DNA of 64,000 nt. Origin: Streptococcus pneumoniae (GTDB taxonomy: Bacteria > Bacillota > Bacilli > Lactobacillales > Streptococcaceae). The first letter of the stretch is position 1, and every line of letters begins with the position of its first letter. Position numbers and translations under genes: made by a program. Below the pieces are notes generated by a model that made no database searches, was not told the origin of the DNA, and worked only from the letters and a program-made list of their open reading frames with translations. Below are positions 21,229 to 29,980 of this stretch, piece after piece. Location: contig NZ_CRPU01000001.1 in assembly GCF_001096185.1 (NCBI RefSeq), positions 124,001 through 188,000 on the forward strand, read 5' to 3'.

Positions 21229-21825
21229 ATGGTCAACTATCCACATAAACTTTCATCACAAAAAAGACAAACATCTCTTTCTCAACCCAAAAATTTCGCA
21301 AATCGAGGAATGTCTTTTGAAAAGATGATCAATGCTACCAACGACTACTATTTGTCTCAGGGCTTGGCTGTTATACACAAGAAACCAACCCCTATTCAAA
21401 TTGTACGAGTGGACTATCCACAGCGAAGTCGTGCCAAGATTGTTGAAGCCTATTTTCGACAAGCTTCAACGACGGACTATTCTGGCGTTTATAATGGATA
21501 TTACATCGACTTTGAAGCCAAGGAAACAAAACAAAAACGTGCGATTCCGATGAAAAATTTTCATCCACATCAGATTCAGCATATGGAACAAGTCCTTGCC
21601 CAACAAGGAATCTGCTTTGTCCTTCTTCACTTTTCTTCTCAGCAAGAAACCTACTTATTGCCGGCATTCGATTTGATTCGCTTCTATCATCAAGATAAGG
21701 GACAAAAATCAATGCCACTTGGATATATTCGAGAATATGGATATGAAATCAAGGCTGGTGCCTTCCCTCAAATTCCTTATCTCAATGTTATCAAAGAACA
21801 TTTATTAGGTGGTAAAACAAGATGA
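21229..21825 (+). CDS. recU: RecU Holliday junction resolvase
   Basis: The 198-residue RecU-family nuclease carries the conserved elements [16 protein letters not shown], the catalytic stretch [15 protein letters not shown] (Asp and Glu-x-Lys of the PD-(D/E)XK fold) and FHPHQIQHM. It cleaves Holliday junctions during recombination and aids chromosome segregation. Its last four bases overlap the pbp1a start (ATGA), so the two are co-translated, the usual recU-pbp pairing of Gram-positive bacteria. An aggag site precedes the ATG. Confidence 0.95.
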
Positions 21826-23987
21826 ACAAACCAACGATTCTGCGCCTAATCAAGTATCTGAGCATTAGCTTCTTAAGCTTGGTTATCGCATCCATTGTCT
21901 TAGGCGGAGGAGTTTTTTTCTACTACGTTAGCAAGGCTCCTAGCCTATCCGAGAGTAAACTAGTTGCAACAACTTCTAGTAAAATCTACGACAATAAAAA
22001 TCAACTCATTGCTGACTTGGGTTCTGAACGCCGCGTCAATGCCCAAGCTAATGATATTCCCACAGATTTGGTTAAGGCAATCGTTTCTATCGAAGACCAT
22101 CGCTTCTTCGACCACAGGGGGATTGATACCATCCGTATCCTGGGAGCTTTCTTGCGCAATCTGCAAAGCAATTCCCTCCAAGGTGGATCAACTCTCACCC
22201 AACAGTTGATTAAGTTGACTTACTTTTCAACCTCGACTTCCGACCAGACTATTTCTCGTAAGGCTCAGGAAGCTTGGTTAGCGATTCAGTTAGAACAAAA
22301 AGCAACCAAGCAAGAAATCTTGACCTACTATATAAATAAGGTCTACATGTCTAATGGCAACTATGGAATGCAGACAGCAGCTCAAAACTACTATGGTAAA
22401 GACCTCAATAATTTAAGTTTACCTCAGTTAGCCTTGCTGGCTGGAATGCCTCAGGCACCAAACCAATATGACCCCTATTCACATCCAGAAGAAGCCCAAG
22501 GCCGCCGAAACTTGGTCTTATCTGAAATGAAAAATCAAGGCTACATCTCTGCTGAACAGTATGAGAAAGCAGTCAATACACCAATTACTGATGGACTACA
22601 AAGTCTCAAATCAGCAAGTAATTACCCTGCTTACATGGATAATTACCTCAAGGAAGTCATCAATCAAGTTGAAGAAGAAACTGGCTATAACCTTCTAACT
22701 ACTGGAATGGATGTTTACACAAATGTAGACCAAGAGGCTCAAAAACGTCTGTGGGATATCTACAACTCCGATCAATACGTCTCTTACCCTGACGATGATT
22801 TGCAAGTCGCATCTACGGTCGTAGATGTTTCAAATGGTAAAGTCATTGCCCAACTTGGAGCTCGTCACCAAGCAAGTAACGTTTCATTTGGCACCAACCA
22901 AGCTGTAGAAACCAATCGTGACTGGGGTTCTTCTATGAAACCAATCACTGACTATGCTCCCGCTTTAGAATATGGAGTCTATGACTCTACTGCTTCTATT
23001 GTACATGATGTTCCTTATAACTATCCTGGTACTGATACTCCACTCTACAACTGGGATCATGTCTACTTTGGAAACATTACAATCCAGTATGCTCTTCAAC
23101 AATCACGAAATGTCACGGCCGTTGAGACTTTGAATAAGGTCGGTCTAGATAGAGCTAAAACCTTCCTTAATGGTCTCGGTATCGACTATCCAAGCATGCA
23201 CTATGCAAACGCCATTTCAAGTAACACAACTGAATCCAACAAACAGTACGGTGCAAGTAGTGAAAAAATGGCTGCTGCTTACGCTGCCTTTGCAAATGGT
23301 GGAACTTACTATAAACCAATGTATATCCATAAAGTCGTCTTCAGTGATGGAAGTGAAAAAGAGTTCTCTAATGTTGGGACTCGTGCCATGAAGGAAACGA
23401 CAGCCTATATGATGACCGACATGATGAAAACAGTCTTGACTTATGGAACAGGACGTGGAGCCTACCTACCATGGCTTCCACAAGCAGGTAAGACAGGTAC
23501 TTCTAACTATACTGACGAAGAAATTGAAAAGTATATCAAGAACACTGGCTACGTAGCTCCAGATGAAATGTTTGTGGGTTATACTCGTAAGTATTCTATG
23601 GCTGTATGGACTGGATACTCAAATCGTTTAACTCCAATCATTGGAGATGGTTTCCTAGTTGCTGCCAAAGTTTATCGCTCAATGATATCGTATCTATCAG
23701 AAGATGACCATCCTGGAGATTGGACAATGCCTGAAGGATTATATAGAAACGGGCAGTTCGTATTCCAAAATGGAGCCAGACCGACTTGGACTGAAACGAC
23801 ATCCCAATCATCTTCAACCGAAAACTCATCAACAAGTGCAGAAAGCTCTACTAGCCAAGCACCAGCAACAAGTCCTGATGCTAGTACTAATGGTCAAAAC
23901 CAAGCACCAAATGCACCCGGAGCCAATCAAAACCCGGCTCCACAAACTCCTCAGACCCCTCAAGTTCAACAACAACCACAACAGTAA
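21822..23987 (+). CDS. pbp1a: Penicillin-binding protein 1a, mosaic-type allele
   Basis: The 721-residue class A PBP has a membrane anchor (about 11-35) and a GT51 glycosyltransferase domain (EDHRFFDH at 91, GGSTLTQQL at 121). The transpeptidase domain has Ser370 in S-S-M-K (370-373), SRN at 428-430 and KTGT at 557-560, and a Ser/Pro/Gln-rich tail follows. Compared with the susceptible pneumococcal sequence as I remember it, it has Ser for Thr371, Thr for Pro432 and NTGY for TSQF at 574-577, the classic changes of beta-lactam-resistant strains. It polymerises and crosslinks peptidoglycan. A terminator follows. Confidence 0.96.
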   Translation: MNKPTILRLIKYLSISFLSLVIASIVLGGGVFFYYVSKAPSLSESKLVATTSSKIYDNKNQLIADLGSERRVNAQANDIPTDLVKAIVSIEDHRFFDHRGIDTIRILGAFLRNLQSNSLQGGSTLTQQLIKLTYFSTSTSDQTISRKAQEAWLAIQLEQKATKQEILTYYINKVYMSNGNYGMQTAAQNYYGKDLNNLSLPQLALLAGMPQAPNQYDPYSHPEEAQGRRNLVLSEMKNQGYISAEQYEKAVNTPITDGLQSLKSASNYPAYMDNYLKEVINQVEEETGYNLLTTGMDVYTNVDQEAQKRLWDIYNSDQYVSYPDDDLQVASTVVDVSNGKVIAQLGARHQASNVSFGTNQAVETNRDWGSSMKPITDYAPALEYGVYDSTASIVHDVPYNYPGTDTPLYNWDHVYFGNITIQYALQQSRNVTAVETLNKVGLDRAKTFLNGLGIDYPSMHYANAISSNTTESNKQYGASSEKMAAAYAAFANGGTYYKPMYIHKVVFSDGSEKEFSNVGTRAMKETTAYMMTDMMKTVLTYGTGRGAYLPWLPQAGKTGTSNYTDEEIEKYIKNTGYVAPDEMFVGYTRKYSMAVWTGYSNRLTPIIGDGFLVAAKVYRSMISYLSEDDHPGDWTMPEGLYRNGQFVFQNGARPTWTETTSQSSSTENSSTSAESSTSQAPATSPDASTNGQNQAPNAPGANQNPAPQTPQTPQVQQQPQQ

Positions 23988-23990
23988 ACG

Positions 23991-24027
23991 AAAAATCCTG
24001 AGAACTCTAAACTCAGGATTTTTTCAT
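23991..24027 (+). terminator. Terminator of recU-pbp1a
   Basis: A perfect stem AATCCTGAG/CTCAGGATT with a 9-base loop is followed by TTTTTTC directly after the pbp1a stop. Confidence 0.88.
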
Positions 24028-24050
24028 TTTCAAAATGAAATACAGAGATC

Positions 24051-24132
24051 AAGTACATTTTCCCACACTAAAACGCATACTATCAAGGCTTTATCACCTG
24101 ATAGTATGCGTTTTTCTTTTAAAAACTTTTGC
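24051..24132 (+). repeat. Interspersed palindromic repeat, copy B
   Basis: This copy runs aagtacattttcccacactaaa, then ACGCATACTATCA ... TGATAGTATGCGT, then tcttttaaaaactttt. It has the same family and orientation as copy A at 13.7 kb. It lies between the convergent pbp1a and aliA genes and its hairpin could terminate aliA. Confidence 0.65.
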
Positions 24133-24148
24133 TCAGTCTTTTTTTGTT

Positions 24149-26128
24149 TTATTTGACATGTTTTGCAAGTTCTTCTTGCGCTTTTTTATTGGATTCTGCT
24201 TTTTCTTTCATCCATTTTTCTTGAGCTTTTTGGTATTCATCTGCAGTAACTGCCTTGTCTTGAATTTCCAAGTATTTGTATAGGAGCGGATCGCTTGTCC
24301 CCTTGTTACCAGAGAAGGCAAACGGCATCGTAAATGGTACCATCTTAGACAAGATTGGGCGACCAGTGAGTGATGTTGTTGGGATAATCAAGGCACTATC
24401 TGTCAACCAAGCTTGTGCAACTGCGTATTTATCATAACGTTTTACTACGTCTGTTGTCTCATTTCCAGCTTCAGTTACTAATTTCTCATAGTCGTTTAGA
24501 CCAACAGTTTTAGCTGCAGCATTATCTGTACCAGAATCAAAGCCAAGGTAGGTTTTAGTGTTTTCGCCAACTGATGGTTTGATAATATCGAGGTAAGTAG
24601 ATGGATCCGCAAAGTCTGGACCCCAACCAACATTATCTGAAATATCCCAATCTTCCCCAGCTGCTGTTTCAGCAAAGTAGGTAATATTCAAGACTTCATC
24701 TTTTTGTAGTTGTTGAATATCAATTACGACATTATCTGTACCCAAGGTTTCTTCAACCGATTGTTTGAAAGATTGGACACGTTGAACTTTTGTAGTTGCT
24801 GTCTGGTCAACTGGCATATCCAAATGAATTGGGAAAGTCACGCCTTCTGCCTGTAAAGCTGACTTAGCCTTGGCAAATTCAGCCTTAGCCTTGTCTGGAT
24901 TGTAGAGACCATCTTGAGCATCTGCTAAGTTGACATCCTTCCACTCATCCCCATAAGTCACTAATTTTTCTTTGACCATATCGCCAAAGTTTTTCCCATC
25001 TGCTTGAACAAATGTTGGTGGTACAAAGAGATTACGCAAGATTTTGCTTGCACCACTGGCACCGTTCACTTGTGAAGCATAGGCCGTACGATCAAAACCA
25101 AAGGCAATAGCCTGACGGAAATCCTTGTTTAAAAGCGCCTTTTTAGTAGATGTCTTTTGTTCTTCGCTAGTCTTAGATGTGTGTTTATAAGACTGACGAT
25201 CAATATTTGTTCCCACTAGATACGTAGTCGAGTCTTGTTGAGTATAGACAATGTTGTCTTTCATACTCTTCTCAAGCTCTGCGAAACTTGCACTTGTTGG
25301 ATAGAGACGAGCTGCTGTAAAGCTACCATCTTTAAAGTTTTCTGCAGGTTTGCTGGTATCTTGCCCATCCCAGAATGACAATTTAATCTTATCAACATGA
25401 ACATTGTCCTTATCCCAATAGTTCGGATTTTTCGCAAATTCTACGGAAGATTTAGCCACAAGAGATTTTAACAAATAAGGACCATTATACAAGATACTGC
25501 TTGGATCCGTAGCTTTGGCAAAATCATCCCCTTTTGAGTTCAAAAACTCTTCATTAACTGGCGCAAGTACACCCATGGTTGTTTTTGAGTTCCAAAAACT
25601 TTCAGGTTTGTTCAAGGTGTATTGGATTGTTTGGTCGTCAAGGGCTTTAATTCCGACTTGAGCGAAGTCTGTGATTTCACCTTTGGCATAGGCATCCAGA
25701 CCTTTGATTGAATCTTGTACCAAGTAAAGGGCTTGTGATTTCTTATCTGTTGCATATTTAAGACCTGTTACAAAGTCCTGAGCCTTAACAGGAGCGTACT
25801 CTTCTCCCTCAGATGTATACCACTTGGCATCTTTACGAATTTTATAGGTATAAGTCAAGCCATCCTTAGAAACAGACCAGTCCTCTGCCATAGAGGGAAT
25901 CAGATTCCCATAGCGGTCATTTTCAAGCAATCCATCAATGACATTACTAGTAATGTTTGAAGTAGCTGCCTTACTGGTCGTCAAATAGTTGAGGTTATCT
26001 GGATCTGTCTCGTATGTAAATGCAAAGGTCTTTTCACCTTGAGCGCCAGAATCCCCAGAACAAGCAGCTAAAACACCAGCTGCTAATAAGGTTACTCCCG
26101 CAAGAGCCAATACTTTTCTTGTTTTCAT
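24149..26128 (-). CDS. aliA: AliA, oligopeptide-binding lipoprotein of the Ami system
   Basis: About 659 residues. The signal peptide carries a lipobox LAAC (residues 19-22 from the chosen ATG), followed by a full SBP family 5 oligopeptide-binding domain (ENDRYGNLIPSMAEDW, VGTNIDRQSY, NKDFRQAIAFGFDRTAY). It feeds peptides to the AmiCDEF permease and affects competence and colonisation. The ATG six bases after GGAG, downstream of a strong promoter, was chosen over an upstream frame extension that would place the promoter inside the gene. aliA is the right flank of the pneumococcal capsule locus. The allele differs at many residues from the reference I remember. Confidence 0.93.
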   Translation of the reverse strand: MKTRKVLALAGVTLLAAGVLAACSGDSGAQGEKTFAFTYETDPDNLNYLTTSKAATSNITSNVIDGLLENDRYGNLIPSMAEDWSVSKDGLTYTYKIRKDAKWYTSEGEEYAPVKAQDFVTGLKYATDKKSQALYLVQDSIKGLDAYAKGEITDFAQVGIKALDDQTIQYTLNKPESFWNSKTTMGVLAPVNEEFLNSKGDDFAKATDPSSILYNGPYLLKSLVAKSSVEFAKNPNYWDKDNVHVDKIKLSFWDGQDTSKPAENFKDGSFTAARLYPTSASFAELEKSMKDNIVYTQQDSTTYLVGTNIDRQSYKHTSKTSEEQKTSTKKALLNKDFRQAIAFGFDRTAYASQVNGASGASKILRNLFVPPTFVQADGKNFGDMVKEKLVTYGDEWKDVNLADAQDGLYNPDKAKAEFAKAKSALQAEGVTFPIHLDMPVDQTATTKVQRVQSFKQSVEETLGTDNVVIDIQQLQKDEVLNITYFAETAAGEDWDISDNVGWGPDFADPSTYLDIIKPSVGENTKTYLGFDSGTDNAAAKTVGLNDYEKLVTEAGNETTDVVKRYDKYAVAQAWLTDSALIIPTTSLTGRPILSKMVPFTMPFAFSGNKGTSDPLLYKYLEIQDKAVTADEYQKAQEKWMKEKAESNKKAQEELAKHVK

Positions 26129-26153
26129 AGTATTCTCCTTTGTTTTTTTATTC

Positions 26154-26182
26154 ATTATAGACTCTTTTTCAAGTCCTGTCAA
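26154..26182 (-). promoter_or_regulatory. Consensus sigma-A promoter of aliA
   Basis: On the minus strand, TTGACA (26177-26182), a 17-base spacer and TATAAT (26154-26159), a perfect consensus 26 bases upstream of the aliA ATG. Confidence 0.85.
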
Positions 26183-26255
26183 TAGAATTTTCTGAATTTT
26201 AAGAGTTATTTGTTATATTTGATATATTCTGAAAAATAAAATTGTTCATTTATGC

Positions 26256-26308
26256 CAAAAAAGCCAACAGAGATTCTCTTCTGATAAGCAGAAAAGAATC
26301 TTGTTGAC
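26256..26308 (-). terminator. Terminator of glf
   Basis: A long imperfect hairpin on the minus strand (AACAAGATTCTTTTCTG with CAGAAGAGAATCTCTGTT) is followed by a T-rich run. It lies between the glf stop and the aliA promoter. Confidence 0.7.
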
Positions 26309-26362
26309 CTTACTTCTAAAAATCTTAAGTAGCAAAGATTCTAAAATAACGGAATCCTTGCA

Positions 26363-27463
26363 TTATTGTCCCAACTCTTCCTCGACCACTTCCAAAGCCC
26401 GTTCGATGACCACATGCATGTCATAGTATTTATAATCTGCTAAACGACCACAGAAAATAACCTTGTCATTTGTTGCCGCTTCTTCCTGATATTTGGCAAA
26501 TATAGCATTGTTTCTCTCATCATTGATTGGATAATATGGTTCATCTCCTCGTTTCCAATCAGCTGGGTATTCACGAGTAATAACCGTTTTCTCCTGTGTA
26601 CCATACTCAAAGTGTTTATGCTCAATAATGCGAGTATAAGGAATTTCTCGTTCTGTATAGTTGACAACAGCATTTCCTTGATAGTTTTCTTCATCAAGAA
26701 CTTCATGCTCAAAACGAAGACTACGGTATTCTAACTCACCATGTTTATAATCAAAGTATTGATCAATCATCCCTGTAAAGACAACTTTTTCAGCAGAAGC
26801 TTCCAATTCTTGACGATTGGCAAAAAAGTCAACTCCAAGTTCTACTTCCACATCCTTGAGCATATTTTCGATGATAACATTATACCCACCAATCGGAATA
26901 CCTTGGTAACGGTCATTAAAGTAGTTATTATCAAAAGTCAAACGAACTGGTAAACGTTTGATGATAAAGGGTGGAAGGTCAGTAGCAGAACGTCCCCATT
27001 GCTTTTCAGTGTATCCTTTAATCAACTTTTCATAAATATCTGGACCAATCAACTTGATAGCCTGTTCTTCCAAGTTTTTAGGTTCAACGTCCTTCATGTG
27101 AACCGTTTGCTCAGCAATCTTATCTTTGACTTCTTGAGGAGTTTTTGTCCCCCACATAGCATAGAAAGTATTCATATTGAAAGGTAGATTATAAAGGCTA
27201 CCCTTGTAATTAGCTAGAGGCGAGTTGATGTAGTTGTTAAATTCAGCGAATTGATTCACATAATCCCACACTTTCTTATTAGAAGTATGGAAGATATGAG
27301 CACCGTATTTATGAACATTAACACCTTCTACATTCTCACAATAGATATTCCCACCAATGTGGTCACGTTTATCAATAACTTTTACTTTTTTTCCACGTTT
27401 AGTCGCCTCATAAGCAAAAATTGCTCCCGACAATCCAGCTCCAACGATTAAATAGTCGTACAT
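26363..27463 (-). CDS. glf: UDP-galactopyranose mutase, orphan capsule-type gene
   Basis: The intact 366-residue flavoenzyme has an FAD-binding GAGLSG at 8-13 and the family patterns HIGGNIYCE, HKYGAHIFHTSN and GYTEKQWG. It converts UDP-galactopyranose to UDP-galactofuranose, the donor for galactofuranose-containing capsules. In many pneumococcal capsule loci glf is the gene nearest aliA, as here. No glycosyltransferase, polymerase, flippase or regulatory cps gene is present, so glf appears to be a capsule remnant. Its start has AAGGAAGAG upstream and a BOX element lies just beyond. Confidence 0.94.
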   Translation of the reverse strand: MYDYLIVGAGLSGAIFAYEATKRGKKVKVIDKRDHIGGNIYCENVEGVNVHKYGAHIFHTSNKKVWDYVNQFAEFNNYINSPLANYKGSLYNLPFNMNTFYAMWGTKTPQEVKDKIAEQTVHMKDVEPKNLEEQAIKLIGPDIYEKLIKGYTEKQWGRSATDLPPFIIKRLPVRLTFDNNYFNDRYQGIPIGGYNVIIENMLKDVEVELGVDFFANRQELEASAEKVVFTGMIDQYFDYKHGELEYRSLRFEHEVLDEENYQGNAVVNYTEREIPYTRIIEHKHFEYGTQEKTVITREYPADWKRGDEPYYPINDERNNAIFAKYQEEAATNDKVIFCGRLADYKYYDMHVVIERALEVVEEELGQ

Positions 27464-27523
27464 AGTCTCTTCCTTATCATTTATCTTTACATCTCCTTAA
27501 CTATAGCAAAAGAGAGAATCTTA

Positions 27524-27671
27524 TACTCTTCGAAAATCTCTTCAAAGCACGTCAGCCTCCATCTGCAAGCTCAAAACAGTATTTTGAGCTGACTTCGTCA
27601 GTTCTATCTACCACCTCAAAGCTGTACTTTGAGCTAACTTCCCAGTTACTCTTTGATTTTTATTGAGTATT
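27524..27671. repeat. BOX element
   Basis: It begins with boxA-like tatactcttcgaaaatctc and ends with boxC-like ctttgatttttattgagtat. Between them are two related segments with inverted TTTTGAGCT-type stems (acctcaaagctgtactttgagct). It sits upstream of glf, where BOX elements can form RNA structures that alter expression. Confidence 0.85.
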
Positions 27672-27729
27672 CGTTTCAATCTATTTTAGCACAAAACAAA
27701 TCATTTTTCAGTTTTCAATAGCCGAGTGA

Positions 27730-27768
27730 TTTAAAAAGACAAGCACCAAAACTGATGTTTGTCTTTAT
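27730..27768 (-). terminator. Terminator of aliD
   Basis: On the minus strand, AAAGACAA-ACATCA pairs with GGTG-CTTGTCTTT and is followed by TTTTTAAAT, just after the aliD stop. Confidence 0.7.
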
Positions 27769-27795
27769 GATTTTGCTTGAAAAGGCTATTTCTAA

Positions 27796-29754
27796 CTATT
27801 TAACATGTTTTTCTGCTTCTTTTTGGGCTTTTTCGATTGCTTTTTTGCTTTCTTGTTCCCATTTGGTCTTAGCTTCTTCAAACTGTTTGGTTGTCACAGT
27901 ATCTTTTTGCAGTTTCATATACTTGTAGTTATTGCCATCACCCTTGATGCCGACCAGTGAATAGCCTCTTGTAAATGGCGTTACTTTGGTTACAGAAGCT
28001 GTACCACCACTTGACATAGCTGACATAATGAGAGAATTGTCAATCATCCAAGCCTGTGCTTCAGCGTATTTTTCATAACGCTTGGCTACATCTTTGTTTT
28101 CACTATCTGCATCTTTGAGCATATTGGTGTAGGTATCAAGACCTAGGCTAGTGATTTTTTCCTTATCTTCCTTGGCATCTAGTCCAAAAATCTTAAGGTA
28201 GAACCCATCCTCTGCATTGAAAGGATTGAGATAAGTTGACGGATCTTGGTAGTCACCTACCCAACCATCAAAGTTCAAATCGTAGTCACGATCAGCTGCT
28301 GTTGGCGCTAAGAAGGCTACGTTATTAAAATCATCTGTTGAAAGTTGCTGAACGTCAATGACAATGTTATCAGCACCTAAAACTGACTCAAGGGTCTGCT
28401 TAACTGAGTTCATACCTGTCACGGCATTTTTACTTGTCTGATCAACCGCCACATCCAAGTGAATTGGGAAGGCCACCCCTTGACTTGTCAATTCTTTTTT
28501 AGCTTCCGCAAATTTTGCTTGGGCTTTTTCTTTGTTGAAATAGGCATCTTGAGCATCTGCCAGGTTAATACCTGACCATTCTGTGCCATAGTTGACCAAT
28601 TTAGAAGCGACTACTTCTCCAAAGGTCTTGTCTCCAACTTGAACAAATGTAGGAGGCACTAAGGTGTTACGAAGGGTCTTGCTAGCTGCTTCTTCCCCAT
28701 TTGACTGAGCAGAATAGGCTGTGCGGTCCAAGGCAAAGTTCACTGCTTGGCGGAAGTTCTTGTTCAAGACAGCTGTCTCAGTTGACTTCTTCTGCTCATC
28801 TGTCGTTTTAGACGTATGGTTGTAAGCCTTACGGTTGACGTTGAAATTGAAATACCAAGAGGTCTTGTCCTGCAAGCTATAGACGATATTATCCTTATAT
28901 TTCTCCTTTGTCTTGGCGAAGTTAGAACTATTTGGATAAACCCCAGCGATTGAATAAGCTCCACTTTCAAAGTTACGGATAGTCAATTCTTGGTCTGAAC
29001 CATCAAAGTAAGCCAATTTCACATGTTCAATCGATACTTTGTCATGATCATAGTAATGCGGATTTTTCACATACTCGATAGATGATTTTGATGTGAAATC
29101 TTTTAACAAATAAGGTCCGCTGTAGAGAATGCTATCTGGAGATAGGGTGCCAAAATCTTTCCCTTTTGAATTTAAAAACTCTTCGTTTACCGGGAAAAGA
29201 ATACTGTTGGTTGTTTTTGAATTCCAGTAAGGTTCTGGACGTACCAAAGTATACTCAACAGTCTGGTCGTCGATGGCCTTCACCCCAACCTTAGAAAAGT
29301 CAGAATCCGCTCCTGTAATATAATCATTCAAGCCCTTGATTGAGTTTTGAATCAAGTCAATGGCCTGTGATTTATTATCCACTGCGTACTTGATACCTGT
29401 CACAAAATCTTGTGCCTTGACTGGGGCGTACTCTTCACCGTCAGCCGTGAACCATTTGGCATCTTTTCTCAATTTATAGGTATAAGTCAGACCGTCGCTC
29501 GAAACAGACCAGTCTTCTGCCAAAGATGGAACTAGGTTTCCGTGGTTGTCATTTTCAAGCAAACCATCAACTAGGTTGGTAATGATGGCTGTATTATCAG
29601 CGTAGTAGTCTAACAAGTAGTTAAATGTAGTTGGATTTCCACTAAAGGTTGATGAGTAAGTTTTTGTATCTGAACCTGATTGTCCGCAAGCAGCTAAAAG
29701 CAAAGCAGCCGCAAAAGTCAGGCCTGCACTAAGGACACGCTTTTTTGTATTCAT
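27796..29754 (-). CDS. aliD: AliD-type oligopeptide-binding lipoprotein (AliB-like ORF2)
   Basis: The 652-residue lipoprotein has the lipobox LAAC near residue 22 and the complete SBP family 5 fold (ENDNHGNLVPSLAEDW, NKNFRQAVNFALDRTAY). It is clearly a paralogue of AliA and AliC in this window. In null-capsule pneumococci of the NCC2 type, two AliB-like genes lie between dexB and aliA; this is the one nearer aliA. Published work reports that these proteins bind peptides from other bacteria and affect colonisation and competence. It has its own promoter and terminator. Confidence 0.88.
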   Translation of the reverse strand: MNTKKRVLSAGLTFAAALLLAACGQSGSDTKTYSSTFSGNPTTFNYLLDYYADNTAIITNLVDGLLENDNHGNLVPSLAEDWSVSSDGLTYTYKLRKDAKWFTADGEEYAPVKAQDFVTGIKYAVDNKSQAIDLIQNSIKGLNDYITGADSDFSKVGVKAIDDQTVEYTLVRPEPYWNSKTTNSILFPVNEEFLNSKGKDFGTLSPDSILYSGPYLLKDFTSKSSIEYVKNPHYYDHDKVSIEHVKLAYFDGSDQELTIRNFESGAYSIAGVYPNSSNFAKTKEKYKDNIVYSLQDKTSWYFNFNVNRKAYNHTSKTTDEQKKSTETAVLNKNFRQAVNFALDRTAYSAQSNGEEAASKTLRNTLVPPTFVQVGDKTFGEVVASKLVNYGTEWSGINLADAQDAYFNKEKAQAKFAEAKKELTSQGVAFPIHLDVAVDQTSKNAVTGMNSVKQTLESVLGADNIVIDVQQLSTDDFNNVAFLAPTAADRDYDLNFDGWVGDYQDPSTYLNPFNAEDGFYLKIFGLDAKEDKEKITSLGLDTYTNMLKDADSENKDVAKRYEKYAEAQAWMIDNSLIMSAMSSGGTASVTKVTPFTRGYSLVGIKGDGNNYKYMKLQKDTVTTKQFEEAKTKWEQESKKAIEKAQKEAEKHVK

Positions 29755-29793
29755 CTTCTTTCTCCTTTATGTTAGTTTTTGTAACATAGGTTT

Positions 29794-29822
29794 ATTTTAC
29801 CAAAATAGTGGGAATTTGTAAA
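29794..29822 (-). promoter_or_regulatory. Sigma-A promoter of aliD
   Basis: On the minus strand, TTTACA (29817-29822), a 17-base spacer and TAAAAT (29794-29799), about 40 bases upstream of the start. Confidence 0.6.
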
Positions 29823-29863
29823 GTTAATTGAATTTTGAGAATGAAAGTTTATAAACTTTAGTC

Positions 29864-29914
29864 ATAAAAAAACAAAGGATTTCTGTCTTTCATACAGTCC
29901 TCCCTTGTTTTTAT
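29864..29914 (-). terminator. Terminator of aliC
   Basis: On the minus strand, ACAAGGGAGGACTGT pairs with ACAGAAATCCTTTGT around a short loop, followed by a seven-T run. It separates aliC from aliD. Confidence 0.75.
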
Positions 29915-29980
29915 GCGATGTATCATTTAAATATCAATGAATTAACTGATAACCTAACGAAAGCAAGATTCTCATTCACA

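Larger units (their letters stand above)
27464..27795. other. Intergenic region between glf and aliD
   Basis: It contains a BOX element (27524-27671) and the aliD terminator (27730-27768). No further gene is seen. Confidence 0.7.

Noticed and set aside
23704-24156. A 150-residue ORF overlapping the end of pbp1a
   Set aside because: It shadows the Ser/Gln-rich PBP1a tail and runs through the terminator and repeat B.
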